Assembly (NCBI GenBank): GCA_964657325.1
Contig: CAZZVE010000007.1
Coordinates: 1 to 64,000 of the forward strand
DNA length: 64,000 bases
Source: JBBQVS01 sp964657325
GTDB taxonomy: Bacteria > Chloroflexota > Ktedonobacteria > Ktedonobacterales > Ktedonobacteraceae
Direction: 5' to 3'
The position numbers and the translations under genes are program-made. The notes beneath the pieces are model-generated. The model was not told the origin of the DNA. It did not search any database and saw only the letters and a program-made list of their open reading frames with translations. Below are positions 43,450 through 52,089 of the stretch, one piece after another (position 1 is the stretch's first letter; each line of letters starts with the position of its first letter).

Positions 43450-44367
43450 TCAACTTGCTGCAACGACTGTGTTCTGCAACACTCCCAATTGGGCAATTTC
43501 CACTTCTATCAGGTCATCAGGCTTGAGGAAAACCGGTGGAGTGCGAGCGAAACCAACGCCACTAGGCGTGCCGGTGGCAATCAAGTCACCCGGTTCAAGT
43601 GTCATAATCTGCGAAAGATAGCTCATAACTGTTGGGATATCGAAAATGAAATCAGCAGTTGTGGAACGTTGCATGACCTCTCCATTTAGCCGCAGAGTAA
43701 TGTCAAGGGCGTTTGGATCGCTGATTTCGTCACGAGTGACGAGTGCAGGACCAACGGGACCTGTGCCATCAAACGTTTTCCCTTGTAGCCATTGCACAGT
43801 GCGCTTCTGATAGTCGCGCACTGAGACATCATTGAAGATCGTGTATCCAGCGAGATAAGCGAACGCATCTTCCGACGCAATATCTTTCCCTGTTTTTCCA
43901 ATCACCAGCATCAACTCGGCCTCGTAGTCAACCATCGTTGAGACACGAGGCAAAACAAGTGGTTGACGGTGACCAATCAACGTGTTGGCGAACTTGGCAA
44001 AGATCACAGGATAGGTAGGCATTGGGCTACCCATCTCAAGAATGTGATGACGGTAGTTGTGCCCAAGGCAGATAATTTTGCCAGGCCGCGTAATGGGAGG
44101 CAAGAAGGAAACTTGCTCCAACGGAAATGTATATCCTAATCGTGTGAGTTGAGCAAAAGTCTCGTCCTCATGAGCAAGCTGCAGCACGGTTTTCGTGGCA
44201 TCTCGTGCCAAATCTCCCCCTTGAAGGAGTTCAAGCATAGTAGTTGGAAATGGCAAAGAGGATGTTTTCAGCAACGTCCCAGCCACTTCAACCAAATCAA
44301 GTACATGGTCGTGAAATATGGCACCTAGACGAGGGCCATTTCGTTCTGCAAAGGTAACAAGACGCAT
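43450..44367 (-). CDS. Fumarylacetoacetate-hydrolase-family enzyme (fumaryl-/maleylpyruvate hydrolase candidate)
   Basis: A 305-residue FAH-fold hydrolase. The N-terminal domain (about 1-75) precedes the catalytic FAH domain with KIICLGHNYRHHILEMG (catalytic His), VDYEAELMLVIGKTG (metal Glu residues), YTIFNDVSVRDYQKRTVQW and GDLIATGTPSGVGFAR. Family members cleave C-C bonds in acylpyruvates, the last step of the gentisate and homogentisate/homoprotocatechuate routes. Here it is near a gentisate-dioxygenase-like gene, so fumarylpyruvate or maleylpyruvate is the likely substrate. GGAG-type site 10 bp before the ATG. No copy of it exists in the relic cluster at 20.4 kb. Confidence 0.8.
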   Translation of the reverse strand: MRLVTFAERNGPRLGAIFHDHVLDLVEVAGTLLKTSSLPFPTTMLELLQGGDLARDATKTVLQLAHEDETFAQLTRLGYTFPLEQVSFLPPITRPGKIICLGHNYRHHILEMGSPMPTYPVIFAKFANTLIGHRQPLVLPRVSTMVDYEAELMLVIGKTGKDIASEDAFAYLAGYTIFNDVSVRDYQKRTVQWLQGKTFDGTGPVGPALVTRDEISDPNALDITLRLNGEVMQRSTTADFIFDIPTVMSYLSQIMTLEPGDLIATGTPSGVGFARTPPVFLKPDDLIEVEIAQLGVLQNTVVAAS

Positions 44368-44490
44368 AGGAATTGTCTCCTCTTTTACAAAAATTTTCCC
44401 AGTGAAGGTATCTCCTCTACGAGAAAGGGATAGCCACCCTCACTAGGAAAATTAGACAGATTTCACAAGGGAGCCACTTCAGAGTGCTTC

Positions 44491-45372
44491 TTAGACAACT
44501 CTGCTATCCACCCCTATCTCTTTCCCAGCCCTCGTTGACTGTGCGACGTCTTTGGACTGCTCGATGACGGCCGCCACTCCCTCGACAGCCGTTTTCTCAA
44601 TGCCACCCACAGTTTCATCTGGCACTGCTGCTGTGACGCGTAGACCAGCGATAAAGTCGTAAGTCAGGGCACCAAGCGCAGCACCAATCATGGGACCAAA
44701 GAGAAAGACTGTGAAGACTTGTACGAAGTTGACCTGACTGGGATCGACGAAGAGGGACTCGACAACAGCGGGACCAAACGTGCGTGCAAAATTGAGCGAC
44801 AAACTACTTGGATTTACTAAGGCCACTATTTCAGCGAAAATGACCAATGCAACGATCAAACCACCCCAGCCTGCAGGGGCACGCCTGTCAAAGAGACACC
44901 CTCCTACGACAAAGAGCAAGACAAAAGCTGCAATCACCTCGGCAAAAAAAGCCTGTACATAGCTAGTGTTGCTTGCAAAGATATTTTGCCCTAGACCAAC
45001 CTGTCTGGCTGCTGGAAGGCCGATGTACAGCAGGATACCAAGTGCGCCGATCACGGAACCAATAAGTTGCGCCGTGAAGTAGACCCATGCAATGCGCCAA
45101 GGGAGACGTTTTGTCACAACCAGAGCGAAGGTAACAGAAGGATTCACATGCCCCCCAGAAATGTGACCTAGGCCATAGATGGCTGCTGCGATGATAAAGC
45201 CGACCACTAAGCCGATCATGCCTCGGTCAGCTATCGTGAACGTCGCTTTGCCTCCACTGTTTACTAGTAAGATCAGCGTGGCAGGAATGGAACCGATACC
45301 GACCAGGACGAGTATGGCAGTCCCAATAAGCTCTGCCATGAATATTTGCCAAAGGGAAGTTTCTTTTTGCAT
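44491..45372 (-). CDS. MIP-family channel (aquaporin)
   Basis: A 293-residue channel with six predicted membrane helices. The first half-helix motif is SGGHVNPSVTFAL (NPS in place of NPA) and the second LSLNFARTFGPAVV (NFA in place of NPA). An unusually long hydrophilic C-terminus follows (about 245-293). Channels of this family pass water or small neutral solutes. Embedded in an aromatic-catabolic gene cluster and duplicated with it, it may pass an aromatic alcohol or product, but this is only context. A frameshifted near-copy lies at 20497-21308. Confidence 0.85.
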   Translation of the reverse strand: MQKETSLWQIFMAELIGTAILVLVGIGSIPATLILLVNSGGKATFTIADRGMIGLVVGFIIAAAIYGLGHISGGHVNPSVTFALVVTKRLPWRIAWVYFTAQLIGSVIGALGILLYIGLPAARQVGLGQNIFASNTSYVQAFFAEVIAAFVLLFVVGGCLFDRRAPAGWGGLIVALVIFAEIVALVNPSSLSLNFARTFGPAVVESLFVDPSQVNFVQVFTVFLFGPMIGAALGALTYDFIAGLRVTAAVPDETVGGIEKTAVEGVAAVIEQSKDVAQSTRAGKEIGVDSRVV

Positions 45373-45576
45373 GTTTGTTCTGCTTACCTACCTAGGTAAG
45401 CTTCTCCTTTCAAATTAACAACAGGTAAACACGACAACAAGACAAACGGACATAGCGGTAGCATGAACAACCGTATCTCTTGCTCCTGTTAGTTAACAGG
45501 AGTAATTCAGGTGAGGCTAGCCACTTTTAGTACGAAAGCGGCTAGAGGGGTTCACCCTCTATGAACCGTAGGTTCC

Positions 45577-46686
45577 TCAGTTGTAGGTAAGCACGGGCTT
45601 AATGGTGCTACCGTCATGAGCATCTGCGGCTGCTTGCTCGATTTGCTCGAAGGGGTAGTGGCGGATGAGTCGATCAAGTGGGAGTCGCCCCAACTCATAG
45701 AGGCGTACAAGGGCAGGTATGAAGCTTTCCGGGTCGCTGTCTCCCTCTGTGATCCCGACGATGCGTCGGCCATTGAGCAGGAAGTTGACATCGAAAGGTA
45801 CGGTCGAGCCAGCAAGAGGAACGCCGATGACCGCGCAGGTGCCCAATGGGGCGAGAACCTGGATAGCCTGCCCCAGGACCTTGGTATTGCCAGTGGCCTC
45901 AATTGTATAGTTCACCCCCTGGCCTGAGGTGAGTTCCATAAGGGTCTCAACCACGTCAGTGGACCGGGCGTCAATCGTAGCGGTAGCACCCAATTCGTGT
46001 GCGAGTGCGAGACGTGAAGGAACGAGATCGACCGCGATGATTCTGCCTACAGCAGACAAGTTTGCTGCCATGATGGCTGCCAGTCCGACTCCGCCGAGGC
46101 CAAATACTACCAGAGAACTGCCAGGCTCAGGGCGGAGCACGTTTAGCACGGTACCGGCACCTGTCTGGATGCCGCAACCTAGTGGCGCGAGCATCTCGAG
46201 AGGCGCATCACTATTGACCTTGACGAGGCTGCGCTCATCTATCAGAGCATGTCGAGCGAGTGATGATTGACCAAAGAAGTGGGCATTAAGCGGTTTACCA
46301 TGCTCCTCAATTGTGTGACTGCCATCAGCTCGTATACCACCAAGCAGGTTGAGTGGAAGAAAGCTAAAGCAGTAGCCTGGATGTCCGGCCTGACAGTTAG
46401 AACAGTGGCCGCATGAAGTGAAGGATGCCAGAACGTGATCGCCAGGCTTGACTCGCTGGACTGCTGAGCCGACAGCTTCCACCACACCGGCTCCTTCATG
46501 CCCAACAACACCAGGTAAAGGGAAGGGGATCACGCCAGAGCGCACGGAGAGATCCGTATGGCACAAGCCCGTGGCGACCATACGGATAAGTACTTCGTCG
46601 GGACGAGGCTCATCTAGCTCCACTTCCTCAAAAGAAAATGGGGCACCTTTTTCGCGGATGACGGCTGCGATGGTCTTTGTCTTCAT
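45577..46686 (-). CDS. Zinc-dependent aryl-alcohol (benzyl alcohol) dehydrogenase
   Basis: A 369-residue medium-chain dehydrogenase. Catalytic zinc ligands lie in GLCHTDLSVR and GHEGAGVVEAVG. The structural-zinc cysteine cluster is SCGHCSNCQAGHPGYC, and the NAD site is VFGLGGVGLAAIMA (GxGxxG). Overall features agree with the XylB/AreB-type benzyl-alcohol dehydrogenases. It would oxidise an aryl alcohol to the aldehyde, passing it to the aldehyde dehydrogenase encoded 163 bp upstream on the same strand. RBS GGAG-like (AAGGAGTT) lies just before the ATG. Confidence 0.85.
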   Translation of the reverse strand: MKTKTIAAVIREKGAPFSFEEVELDEPRPDEVLIRMVATGLCHTDLSVRSGVIPFPLPGVVGHEGAGVVEAVGSAVQRVKPGDHVLASFTSCGHCSNCQAGHPGYCFSFLPLNLLGGIRADGSHTIEEHGKPLNAHFFGQSSLARHALIDERSLVKVNSDAPLEMLAPLGCGIQTGAGTVLNVLRPEPGSSLVVFGLGGVGLAAIMAANLSAVGRIIAVDLVPSRLALAHELGATATIDARSTDVVETLMELTSGQGVNYTIEATGNTKVLGQAIQVLAPLGTCAVIGVPLAGSTVPFDVNFLLNGRRIVGITEGDSDPESFIPALVRLYELGRLPLDRLIRHYPFEQIEQAAADAHDGSTIKPVLTYN

Positions 46687-46849
46687 GTAAGAACTCCTTT
46701 TTCATTCAACAGTGAATCGACGTGAGTCTGGTGTCAGAAGACTTCTACAAGAAGCTTCTTTTATGGAAGAACTTCCCTGCTCCTCTTACATGGGAGATCG
46801 CCCGAAAGGGCGCTCCTCCTCCCTGCTTCCTCTATGCTCCAAAATACCT

Positions 46850-48331
46850 TTAGAATGGGTAGGGAGCAATGTCACCACGTATAGTGACCCATTGCGTTTC
46901 TGTAAATGCGTCAAGGTTCCAATTGGCACTACCGAAGCGTGAGCCAGTGCCGGACGCTCCAACTCCTCCAAAGGGGGCGAATGGTTCATCGTTGACCGTT
47001 TCGTCATTGATATGGACGAGGCCACTGGGAATCTGCTCAGCCAAAGCTAGTGCCTTGGAGATGTCGCGACTGAGAATACCAAGTGCCAATCCGTATTCAG
47101 TACCTCTGGCGAGGGCCGCAACTTCATCGAGCGTCGAAAAGCGCACTACCGGGGCAACTGGGCCGAAAATTTCGTTGTCATAAACCGGCATACCCGGTTT
47201 GACATCCGTCAGAACAGTAGGACGATAGAACAGTCTTTCAAAGCTTCCTCCGGCGACGAGACGAGCACCTGCTGCGACGCTTGCTGTTACCATGCCGTGA
47301 ATCTTATCGCGCTGACGCTCGTCTATGATCGGACCCAACGCGACATCCGCCCTGGTTCCATCACCTACTGGTAAATGTTGCGCAGCAGCAGCGAGACGCT
47401 CAACGTAAGCATCTGCAATACTCTTATGGACAAGATGACGACTGGTTGCCATACATATCTGCCCCTGATGAAAGAACGAACCAAACGCCCCTGCTGAGAC
47501 AGCGCGATCAAGGTCTACATCGTCAAGCACGATCAGCGCACTGTTCCCACCCAGTTCGAGATGGGCACGTTTGAGATGACGAGCGGCTAGTTCACCTACA
47601 ACCCTACCTGCAGCCGTCGAACCTGTAAAGCTCACCACGCGTACATGTGGGTCAGCCACCACGGCCTCACCGATATCTGCGCCACCCGGTAGCACATGCA
47701 GCACACCGGGTGGTAGTCCGGCTTCCGTAAATATCTGAGCAATGCTCACTCCTCCGCAGACAGCAGTGCGTGGGTCTGGTTTCAGCAAAACCGCGTTGCC
47801 CAATGCCAGCGCAGGAGCAACCGAACGGATGGCAAGAATCAATGGGAAGTTGAAGGGCGCGATGACGCTGATAACACCTACTGGCAGACGGCGCGCAAAA
47901 CTCAGACGCGGTTGCTCTGTACGTAACAGCTGACCATATGGCTGAGTCGCGATGGCAGCTGCCTCGTAGCACTCGTTGGCAGCGACATGCAGTTCAAAGT
48001 CAGCCTTCGGACCTGTCGAACCAGATTCGCGGATCAGCCAAGATCGGATATCGGCCGCTCGCTCCTCAAATAGAAGGCCCGCCCGTCGCAATACTGCCGC
48101 TCGCTCACTAAATGGAGTACTTGCCCAGGCAGCCTGAGCTTGTGCAGCTTGCACGGCTGCACTGCGTACATCATTCACCGCAGCATGACCGATCATACCG
48201 ATGTGCATACCAGTTGCCGGTTCAAACACAGGGGCTTCGCCGCCTGTACCGGCAATCCATTCACCATTAAAGATTTTTCCCGCCCAGATTCGTTCATCCA
48301 TCAATGATGTTTGAGAAACCTTTGTCGCCAT
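46850..48331 (-). CDS. Aldehyde dehydrogenase (benzaldehyde dehydrogenase-like)
   Basis: A 493-residue NAD(P)-dependent aldehyde dehydrogenase. Catalytic Glu in LELGGNSALIVLDD, catalytic Cys in HQGQICMATSRHLVH, cofactor motif VSFTGSTAAGRVVGE, and the C-terminal signature EIFGPVAPVVRF. The sequence pattern (FNFPLILAIRSVAPALALGN) is close to benzaldehyde and vanillin dehydrogenases. It would oxidise an aromatic aldehyde to the acid. Start 48331 (AGGAG 10 bp upstream) is chosen over 48370. Forms a unit with the alcohol dehydrogenase and IclR regulator. Confidence 0.85.
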   Translation of the reverse strand: MATKVSQTSLMDERIWAGKIFNGEWIAGTGGEAPVFEPATGMHIGMIGHAAVNDVRSAAVQAAQAQAAWASTPFSERAAVLRRAGLLFEERAADIRSWLIRESGSTGPKADFELHVAANECYEAAAIATQPYGQLLRTEQPRLSFARRLPVGVISVIAPFNFPLILAIRSVAPALALGNAVLLKPDPRTAVCGGVSIAQIFTEAGLPPGVLHVLPGGADIGEAVVADPHVRVVSFTGSTAAGRVVGELAARHLKRAHLELGGNSALIVLDDVDLDRAVSAGAFGSFFHQGQICMATSRHLVHKSIADAYVERLAAAAQHLPVGDGTRADVALGPIIDERQRDKIHGMVTASVAAGARLVAGGSFERLFYRPTVLTDVKPGMPVYDNEIFGPVAPVVRFSTLDEVAALARGTEYGLALGILSRDISKALALAEQIPSGLVHINDETVNDEPFAPFGGVGASGTGSRFGSANWNLDAFTETQWVTIRGDIAPYPF

Positions 48332-48433
48332 AGAAACCTGTCTCCTCTTTGTTACGAATAAGATGATCATTCATCCGGCGACTGATCATCTAGCCAGCCA
48401 CAAATTCAATCAAAGACCAGGGTAAACATGCGG

Positions 48434-49291
48434 TTATTTCTTTGAGATTTTCCCAGAACCTATGGAATTGTCTCCTAATGCAGTTGAGATCGCCATCGCT
48501 TCGGTTCGCAGGTGTTGCGCTGCCTGTCCCAGGGCTTCACCACTCCAACGTGAGGCAAAGCCAACGACCCAGAGTAAAGCCAGCAGTGTACCGCCAAATC
48601 CATAGATGGGCACGGCGACAGCGTTCACGCCATCCAGGTACTCCCCGTGGTCAAAACCAACACCAGTACGAGCAGTTTCTTCCACGCGCTGCAAGAATTT
48701 TTCTGTATCCACAAGCGAGTGCTCAGTGAAACGCGGCAATGGATGGGTACGCAGAAACTCTTCGCGCTGTGCTATAGGCCAACTTGCCAAGAGGCAAGAG
48801 GCGATGGCCGCTGCAAATAGTGGCACACGCATACCGCGCCGAGTGGAAATATGTAGAGCCGATTGCTTTTCTTCGTCCACAAGATACTCGATGATGCGTA
48901 CACCTTTTTGTTCAACCTTCCCCAAGCAAACAGTTTCACCTGTCGTCAGTGCCAGGCGATGCATAGCAGGGAGAGCAAATTGGCGTAGCCCAGATCGCTG
49001 AATATACGCTTGAGCAAGATGATAGATGCGAGAACCAAGAACAAAATGTCGTTCGCCCTCTTGCTCAATGACTTCACTCTGCTCCAATGTTTTGAGCAAT
49101 CCGTGTAGACTTCCCTTGCTTACATTTAGTGCCCTTGCTAGTTCTGAAAGGGTCAACCCCTCCTCTGAAGCACTTAACAGCTCTAGTAGTTGAAAAGTAC
49201 GCTCGACCATTGGCGCGGGAGCCATGCTCCTGGCCGAATCTTCTTCGTGATTGTCGTTTTGTTTGGATTGCCAAACCAATTGTTCTTCCAT
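48434..49291 (-). CDS. IclR-family transcriptional regulator
   Basis: A 285-residue regulator. The N-terminal winged HTH (LTLSELARALNVSKGSLHGL, about residues 45-65) is followed by an IclR effector domain (about 115-280) with VRIIEYLVDEEKQSALHIST and GFDHGEYLDGVNAVAVPIYG. IclR proteins respond to aromatic acids or central metabolites and control catabolic operons. Divergent from the gentisate-dioxygenase operon, it likely controls both arms. It is preceded by a near-consensus promoter whose predicted start coincides with the ATG, hence probably a leaderless message. Confidence 0.9.
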   Translation of the reverse strand: MEEQLVWQSKQNDNHEEDSARSMAPAPMVERTFQLLELLSASEEGLTLSELARALNVSKGSLHGLLKTLEQSEVIEQEGERHFVLGSRIYHLAQAYIQRSGLRQFALPAMHRLALTTGETVCLGKVEQKGVRIIEYLVDEEKQSALHISTRRGMRVPLFAAAIASCLLASWPIAQREEFLRTHPLPRFTEHSLVDTEKFLQRVEETARTGVGFDHGEYLDGVNAVAVPIYGFGGTLLALLWVVGFASRWSGEALGQAAQHLRTEAMAISTALGDNSIGSGKISKK

Positions 49292-49297
49292 GAGAAC

Positions 49298-49326
49298 AGT
49301 ATATATAACGGTGAGAGATTTGTCAA
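49298..49326 (-). promoter_or_regulatory. Sigma-A promoter giving a leaderless iclR message
   Basis: On the minus strand: TTGACA (49326-49321), 17-bp spacer, TATACT (49303-49298), then 6 bp to the ATG at 49291. The expected start site is at or next to the A of the ATG, and no ribosome site is present. Confidence 0.7.
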
Positions 49327-49654
49327 GGACCATATTTCAAGACTTCAAGATTTCGATGCACCTACCTTCGTTGGACATCTTGACATTCACCCTTATCATC
49401 GACTATATTTGTTCATATAGGGAAACATTTAGTTCGTCATATAAAACATAAAGAGTTGGTCTATGTCATTGTGCGCTATCTGCGAGACATAGTGAAGAGA
49501 AGTTTCTGCGTCGTCACTAAATAGCAAGATTCTTTGGATCGCATAATCATGGACCAGCACTAGTTCTTTAAGTGCGTAGCAGTGGCTATGTGTCCTGATA
49601 GTAGTTTCGATTATAGGGAATAGTGTGTACCTAGATGTACCAGAAAGAAAAGAC

Positions 49655-50779
49655 ATGGTTATTGAACAAAACAAGCAAGATGTCATGAGAATCGAGACCG
49701 AAGTGACTCAATTGTACGATGACATGCAAATAAACGCTCTCACGCCCTTATGGAGAATCGAAGAGTCATTGATGGCGCTAGAACCCAGGCCGAAAGCTCT
49801 TCCCTGGCTCTGGAAGTGGGAGGTGCTGCACGAAATCGCTGAACGTTCGGGGAAACTGGTTCCAATTGATCGTGGTGGCGACCGACGTGCGATTGCCCTC
49901 TCCAATCCCGGCCTGAATGGACAACCCTACGCGGTACCATCACTGTGGGCTGCTGTGCAGTGGCTCAACGGTCATGAGGTCGCACCTGCACACCGTCACA
50001 CCTCACAGGCTATTCGTTTCATCATTCATGGAAGTGGCTCATGGAGTACTGTCGAGGGTGATCGCGTCTACCTTGAGCGCGGTGACTTCGTGCTGACTCC
50101 GCCCTGGCTCTGGCACGATCATGGAAGCAAGGCCAATGAACCTGCCATATGGATGGATGGCCTCGACATTCCGCTTAATAACTACCTTGATGCCAGTTTC
50201 TTTGAACCCTACCCACAAAGAGAGCAGGAAGTGACTGAAATCATCAACGGCACCGTCCTCAAGTATGGCGTCGGACAGTTGCAGCCTGCGTGGGAGAAAC
50301 GTTCGACAAGTTATCCCCCCATGCACACCTACAAGTGGGCCGATACCGAACGCGCTCTCAACAATCTCGCGCAGGTCGCGTCCAGCCCTTTTGATGATGT
50401 CGTGATGGAGTACGTCAATCCGCATACGGGCGGCCCCGTCATGCAATCCTTCACCTGCTGGATACAGATGTTGCGTCCTGGCATCCACACACAGGCGCAC
50501 CAGCACACAGGCAGCTTCGTCTACCATGCCTTTGAGGGCAACGGCGAGACCATCATCAACGGTGTGCGCTTCGAGTGGAAGCAGGGAGATTTCTTCGTCG
50601 TGCCAGCTTGGGCTGTGCATGAACACCACAACCTCTCGCAAGACAAACGTGCCATTCTCTTCTCTATGCATGACACCCCCCTGCTGACTGCGCTCCACAA
50701 GTATCGTCACCAGGAATACACTGAAAACGGTGGTCACCAGCCAGTGCTCAGCACCTTCGAGTGGAAACCTCAGGGGTAG
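49655..50779 (+). CDS. Gentisate 1,2-dioxygenase-like bicupin
   Basis: A 374-residue protein with two cupin domains. The first (about 95-175) contains the iron-site pattern APAHRHTSQAIRFIIHGSG and WLWHDHG. The second (about 265-345) has IHTQAHQHTGSFVYHAFEGN and VVPAWAVHEHHN, with an Fe-type HxH retained in both. Length and layout match gentisate/1-hydroxy-2-naphthoate dioxygenases, which open the ring between carboxyl- and hydroxyl-bearing carbons. ATG 49655 is the likely start, though its ribosome site is weak. First gene of the plus-strand arm, 58 bp before the monooxygenase. Confidence 0.85.
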   Translation: MVIEQNKQDVMRIETEVTQLYDDMQINALTPLWRIEESLMALEPRPKALPWLWKWEVLHEIAERSGKLVPIDRGGDRRAIALSNPGLNGQPYAVPSLWAAVQWLNGHEVAPAHRHTSQAIRFIIHGSGSWSTVEGDRVYLERGDFVLTPPWLWHDHGSKANEPAIWMDGLDIPLNNYLDASFFEPYPQREQEVTEIINGTVLKYGVGQLQPAWEKRSTSYPPMHTYKWADTERALNNLAQVASSPFDDVVMEYVNPHTGGPVMQSFTCWIQMLRPGIHTQAHQHTGSFVYHAFEGNGETIINGVRFEWKQGDFFVVPAWAVHEHHNLSQDKRAILFSMHDTPLLTALHKYRHQEYTENGGHQPVLSTFEWKPQG

Positions 50780-50837
50780 AGGCCATAACGTTTGACGGTA
50801 TCTACATACAAATGAATACGAGGAGAAATAGATATAT

Positions 50838-52067
50838 ATGAACTTTACCGAATCACTACAGCACCAAGAGGTGCTGGTCGTCGGGGCGGGTCCAGTTGGA
50901 CTGACTTCAGCCCTTGCCTTGCGCTCGAAAGGGCATTCCGTCACACTGATTGAGGCTGAGCCGGAGGGACGCGACCGTCCCGGGAGCCGCGCTATCTTCA
51001 TTCATCAAGAGACGCTCAAACTGCTTGAACAGATTCAGTCGGGCCTGGGGATGCTGATAGCCTCGTCTGGCCTCGTCTGGCCTACGAAGCGCACATACTG
51101 GCATAAGAGACAGGTCTTTGTGCGCCACTATCCCGCGCCCAAGCCAAACACGTTACCCCCTTTTTCGAGTCTGCCACAGGTGAAGATCGAACAAATGCTG
51201 CTCGATGCCTGTAAACAGGCTGGTGTCGAGTTCGCATGGAATATGCCTGTGAGTAACGTCGAAACGACACTAGATGAGGTGATAGTGACAACGGAATCGG
51301 GCCAGAGGTGGACAGCGAAGTATTTAGTTGGCGCAGATGGTTCACGCTCTATAGTTCGTCACACATTGGACATTCCAATGGAAGGTAGCCGCTCCAAAAA
51401 CTCGTATATTGTGGCAGATGTGACTGAGGATGAAGAGCATCCACTTCCCCTTGAACGTGTTTTTTACTATGATCACCCCGGCGTTGGGCGCGATGTCCTC
51501 TTCGTTCCTTTTGTCGGCGGCTGGCGCGTCGATTTGCAGTGCCGCGAGGACGATAATCTGGATGCCTATAGTGGCATAGAAGGTGTACGTCACTGGCTCC
51601 CAAAGGTGATGGACCCGAAGTATCTAGAGCGCATCACGTGGGTCTCGACGTATCAGTTCCTCCAAGTGCTTGCGCGTGATTTTACTGACAAGAACCATCG
51701 CGTCTTGCTCGTCGGCGAAGCAGCTCATCTTTTCGCACCATTCGGAGCACGTGGCATGAACTCTGGCATCGCGGATGCAGTTGTAGCGTCGAACGCTATT
51801 GATATCGCCCTTGCTACGAGAGATACAAACGCGGCACGTGAGGCGATAGAGGAGTTCGCACGTGTGCGACGGAACGCGGCAGAGTATAATCGGGACGCGG
51901 CAAAGCAGGCACTCGCCCATGTACAGAAACGTAGTCCGGTCATGCAGTTCAAGCGCAGTATTGCTGCCCTCGTTGCCCCCTACTGGGAACGTGCGGGCGT
52001 CTGGCTTGACTCCGGTCCTTATGGACCACGCTCTGGACCAGCAGGACAGAGTTCAGGGAAGTATTAG
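50838..52067 (+). CDS. FAD-dependent aromatic monooxygenase
   Basis: A 409-residue class A flavoprotein monooxygenase. VLVVGAGPVGLTSALALRSK (FAD ADP site), LVGADGSRSIVRHTL (DG motif) and VLLVGEAAHLFAPFGARGMN with GEAAH in place of the usual GDAAH. The family (PHBH fold) hydroxylates aromatic rings with NAD(P)H and O2. Its position between a gentisate dioxygenase and a benzoate-CoA ligase suggests ring hydroxylation to the gentisate level, possibly on a CoA thioester as in the salicylyl-CoA 5-hydroxylase route. GAGGAG lies about 13 bp before the ATG. Confidence 0.85.
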   Translation: MNFTESLQHQEVLVVGAGPVGLTSALALRSKGHSVTLIEAEPEGRDRPGSRAIFIHQETLKLLEQIQSGLGMLIASSGLVWPTKRTYWHKRQVFVRHYPAPKPNTLPPFSSLPQVKIEQMLLDACKQAGVEFAWNMPVSNVETTLDEVIVTTESGQRWTAKYLVGADGSRSIVRHTLDIPMEGSRSKNSYIVADVTEDEEHPLPLERVFYYDHPGVGRDVLFVPFVGGWRVDLQCREDDNLDAYSGIEGVRHWLPKVMDPKYLERITWVSTYQFLQVLARDFTDKNHRVLLVGEAAHLFAPFGARGMNSGIADAVVASNAIDIALATRDTNAAREAIEEFARVRRNAAEYNRDAAKQALAHVQKRSPVMQFKRSIAALVAPYWERAGVWLDSGPYGPRSGPAGQSSGKY

Positions 52068-52089
52068 TATTCATGAAAGGCTACATACT

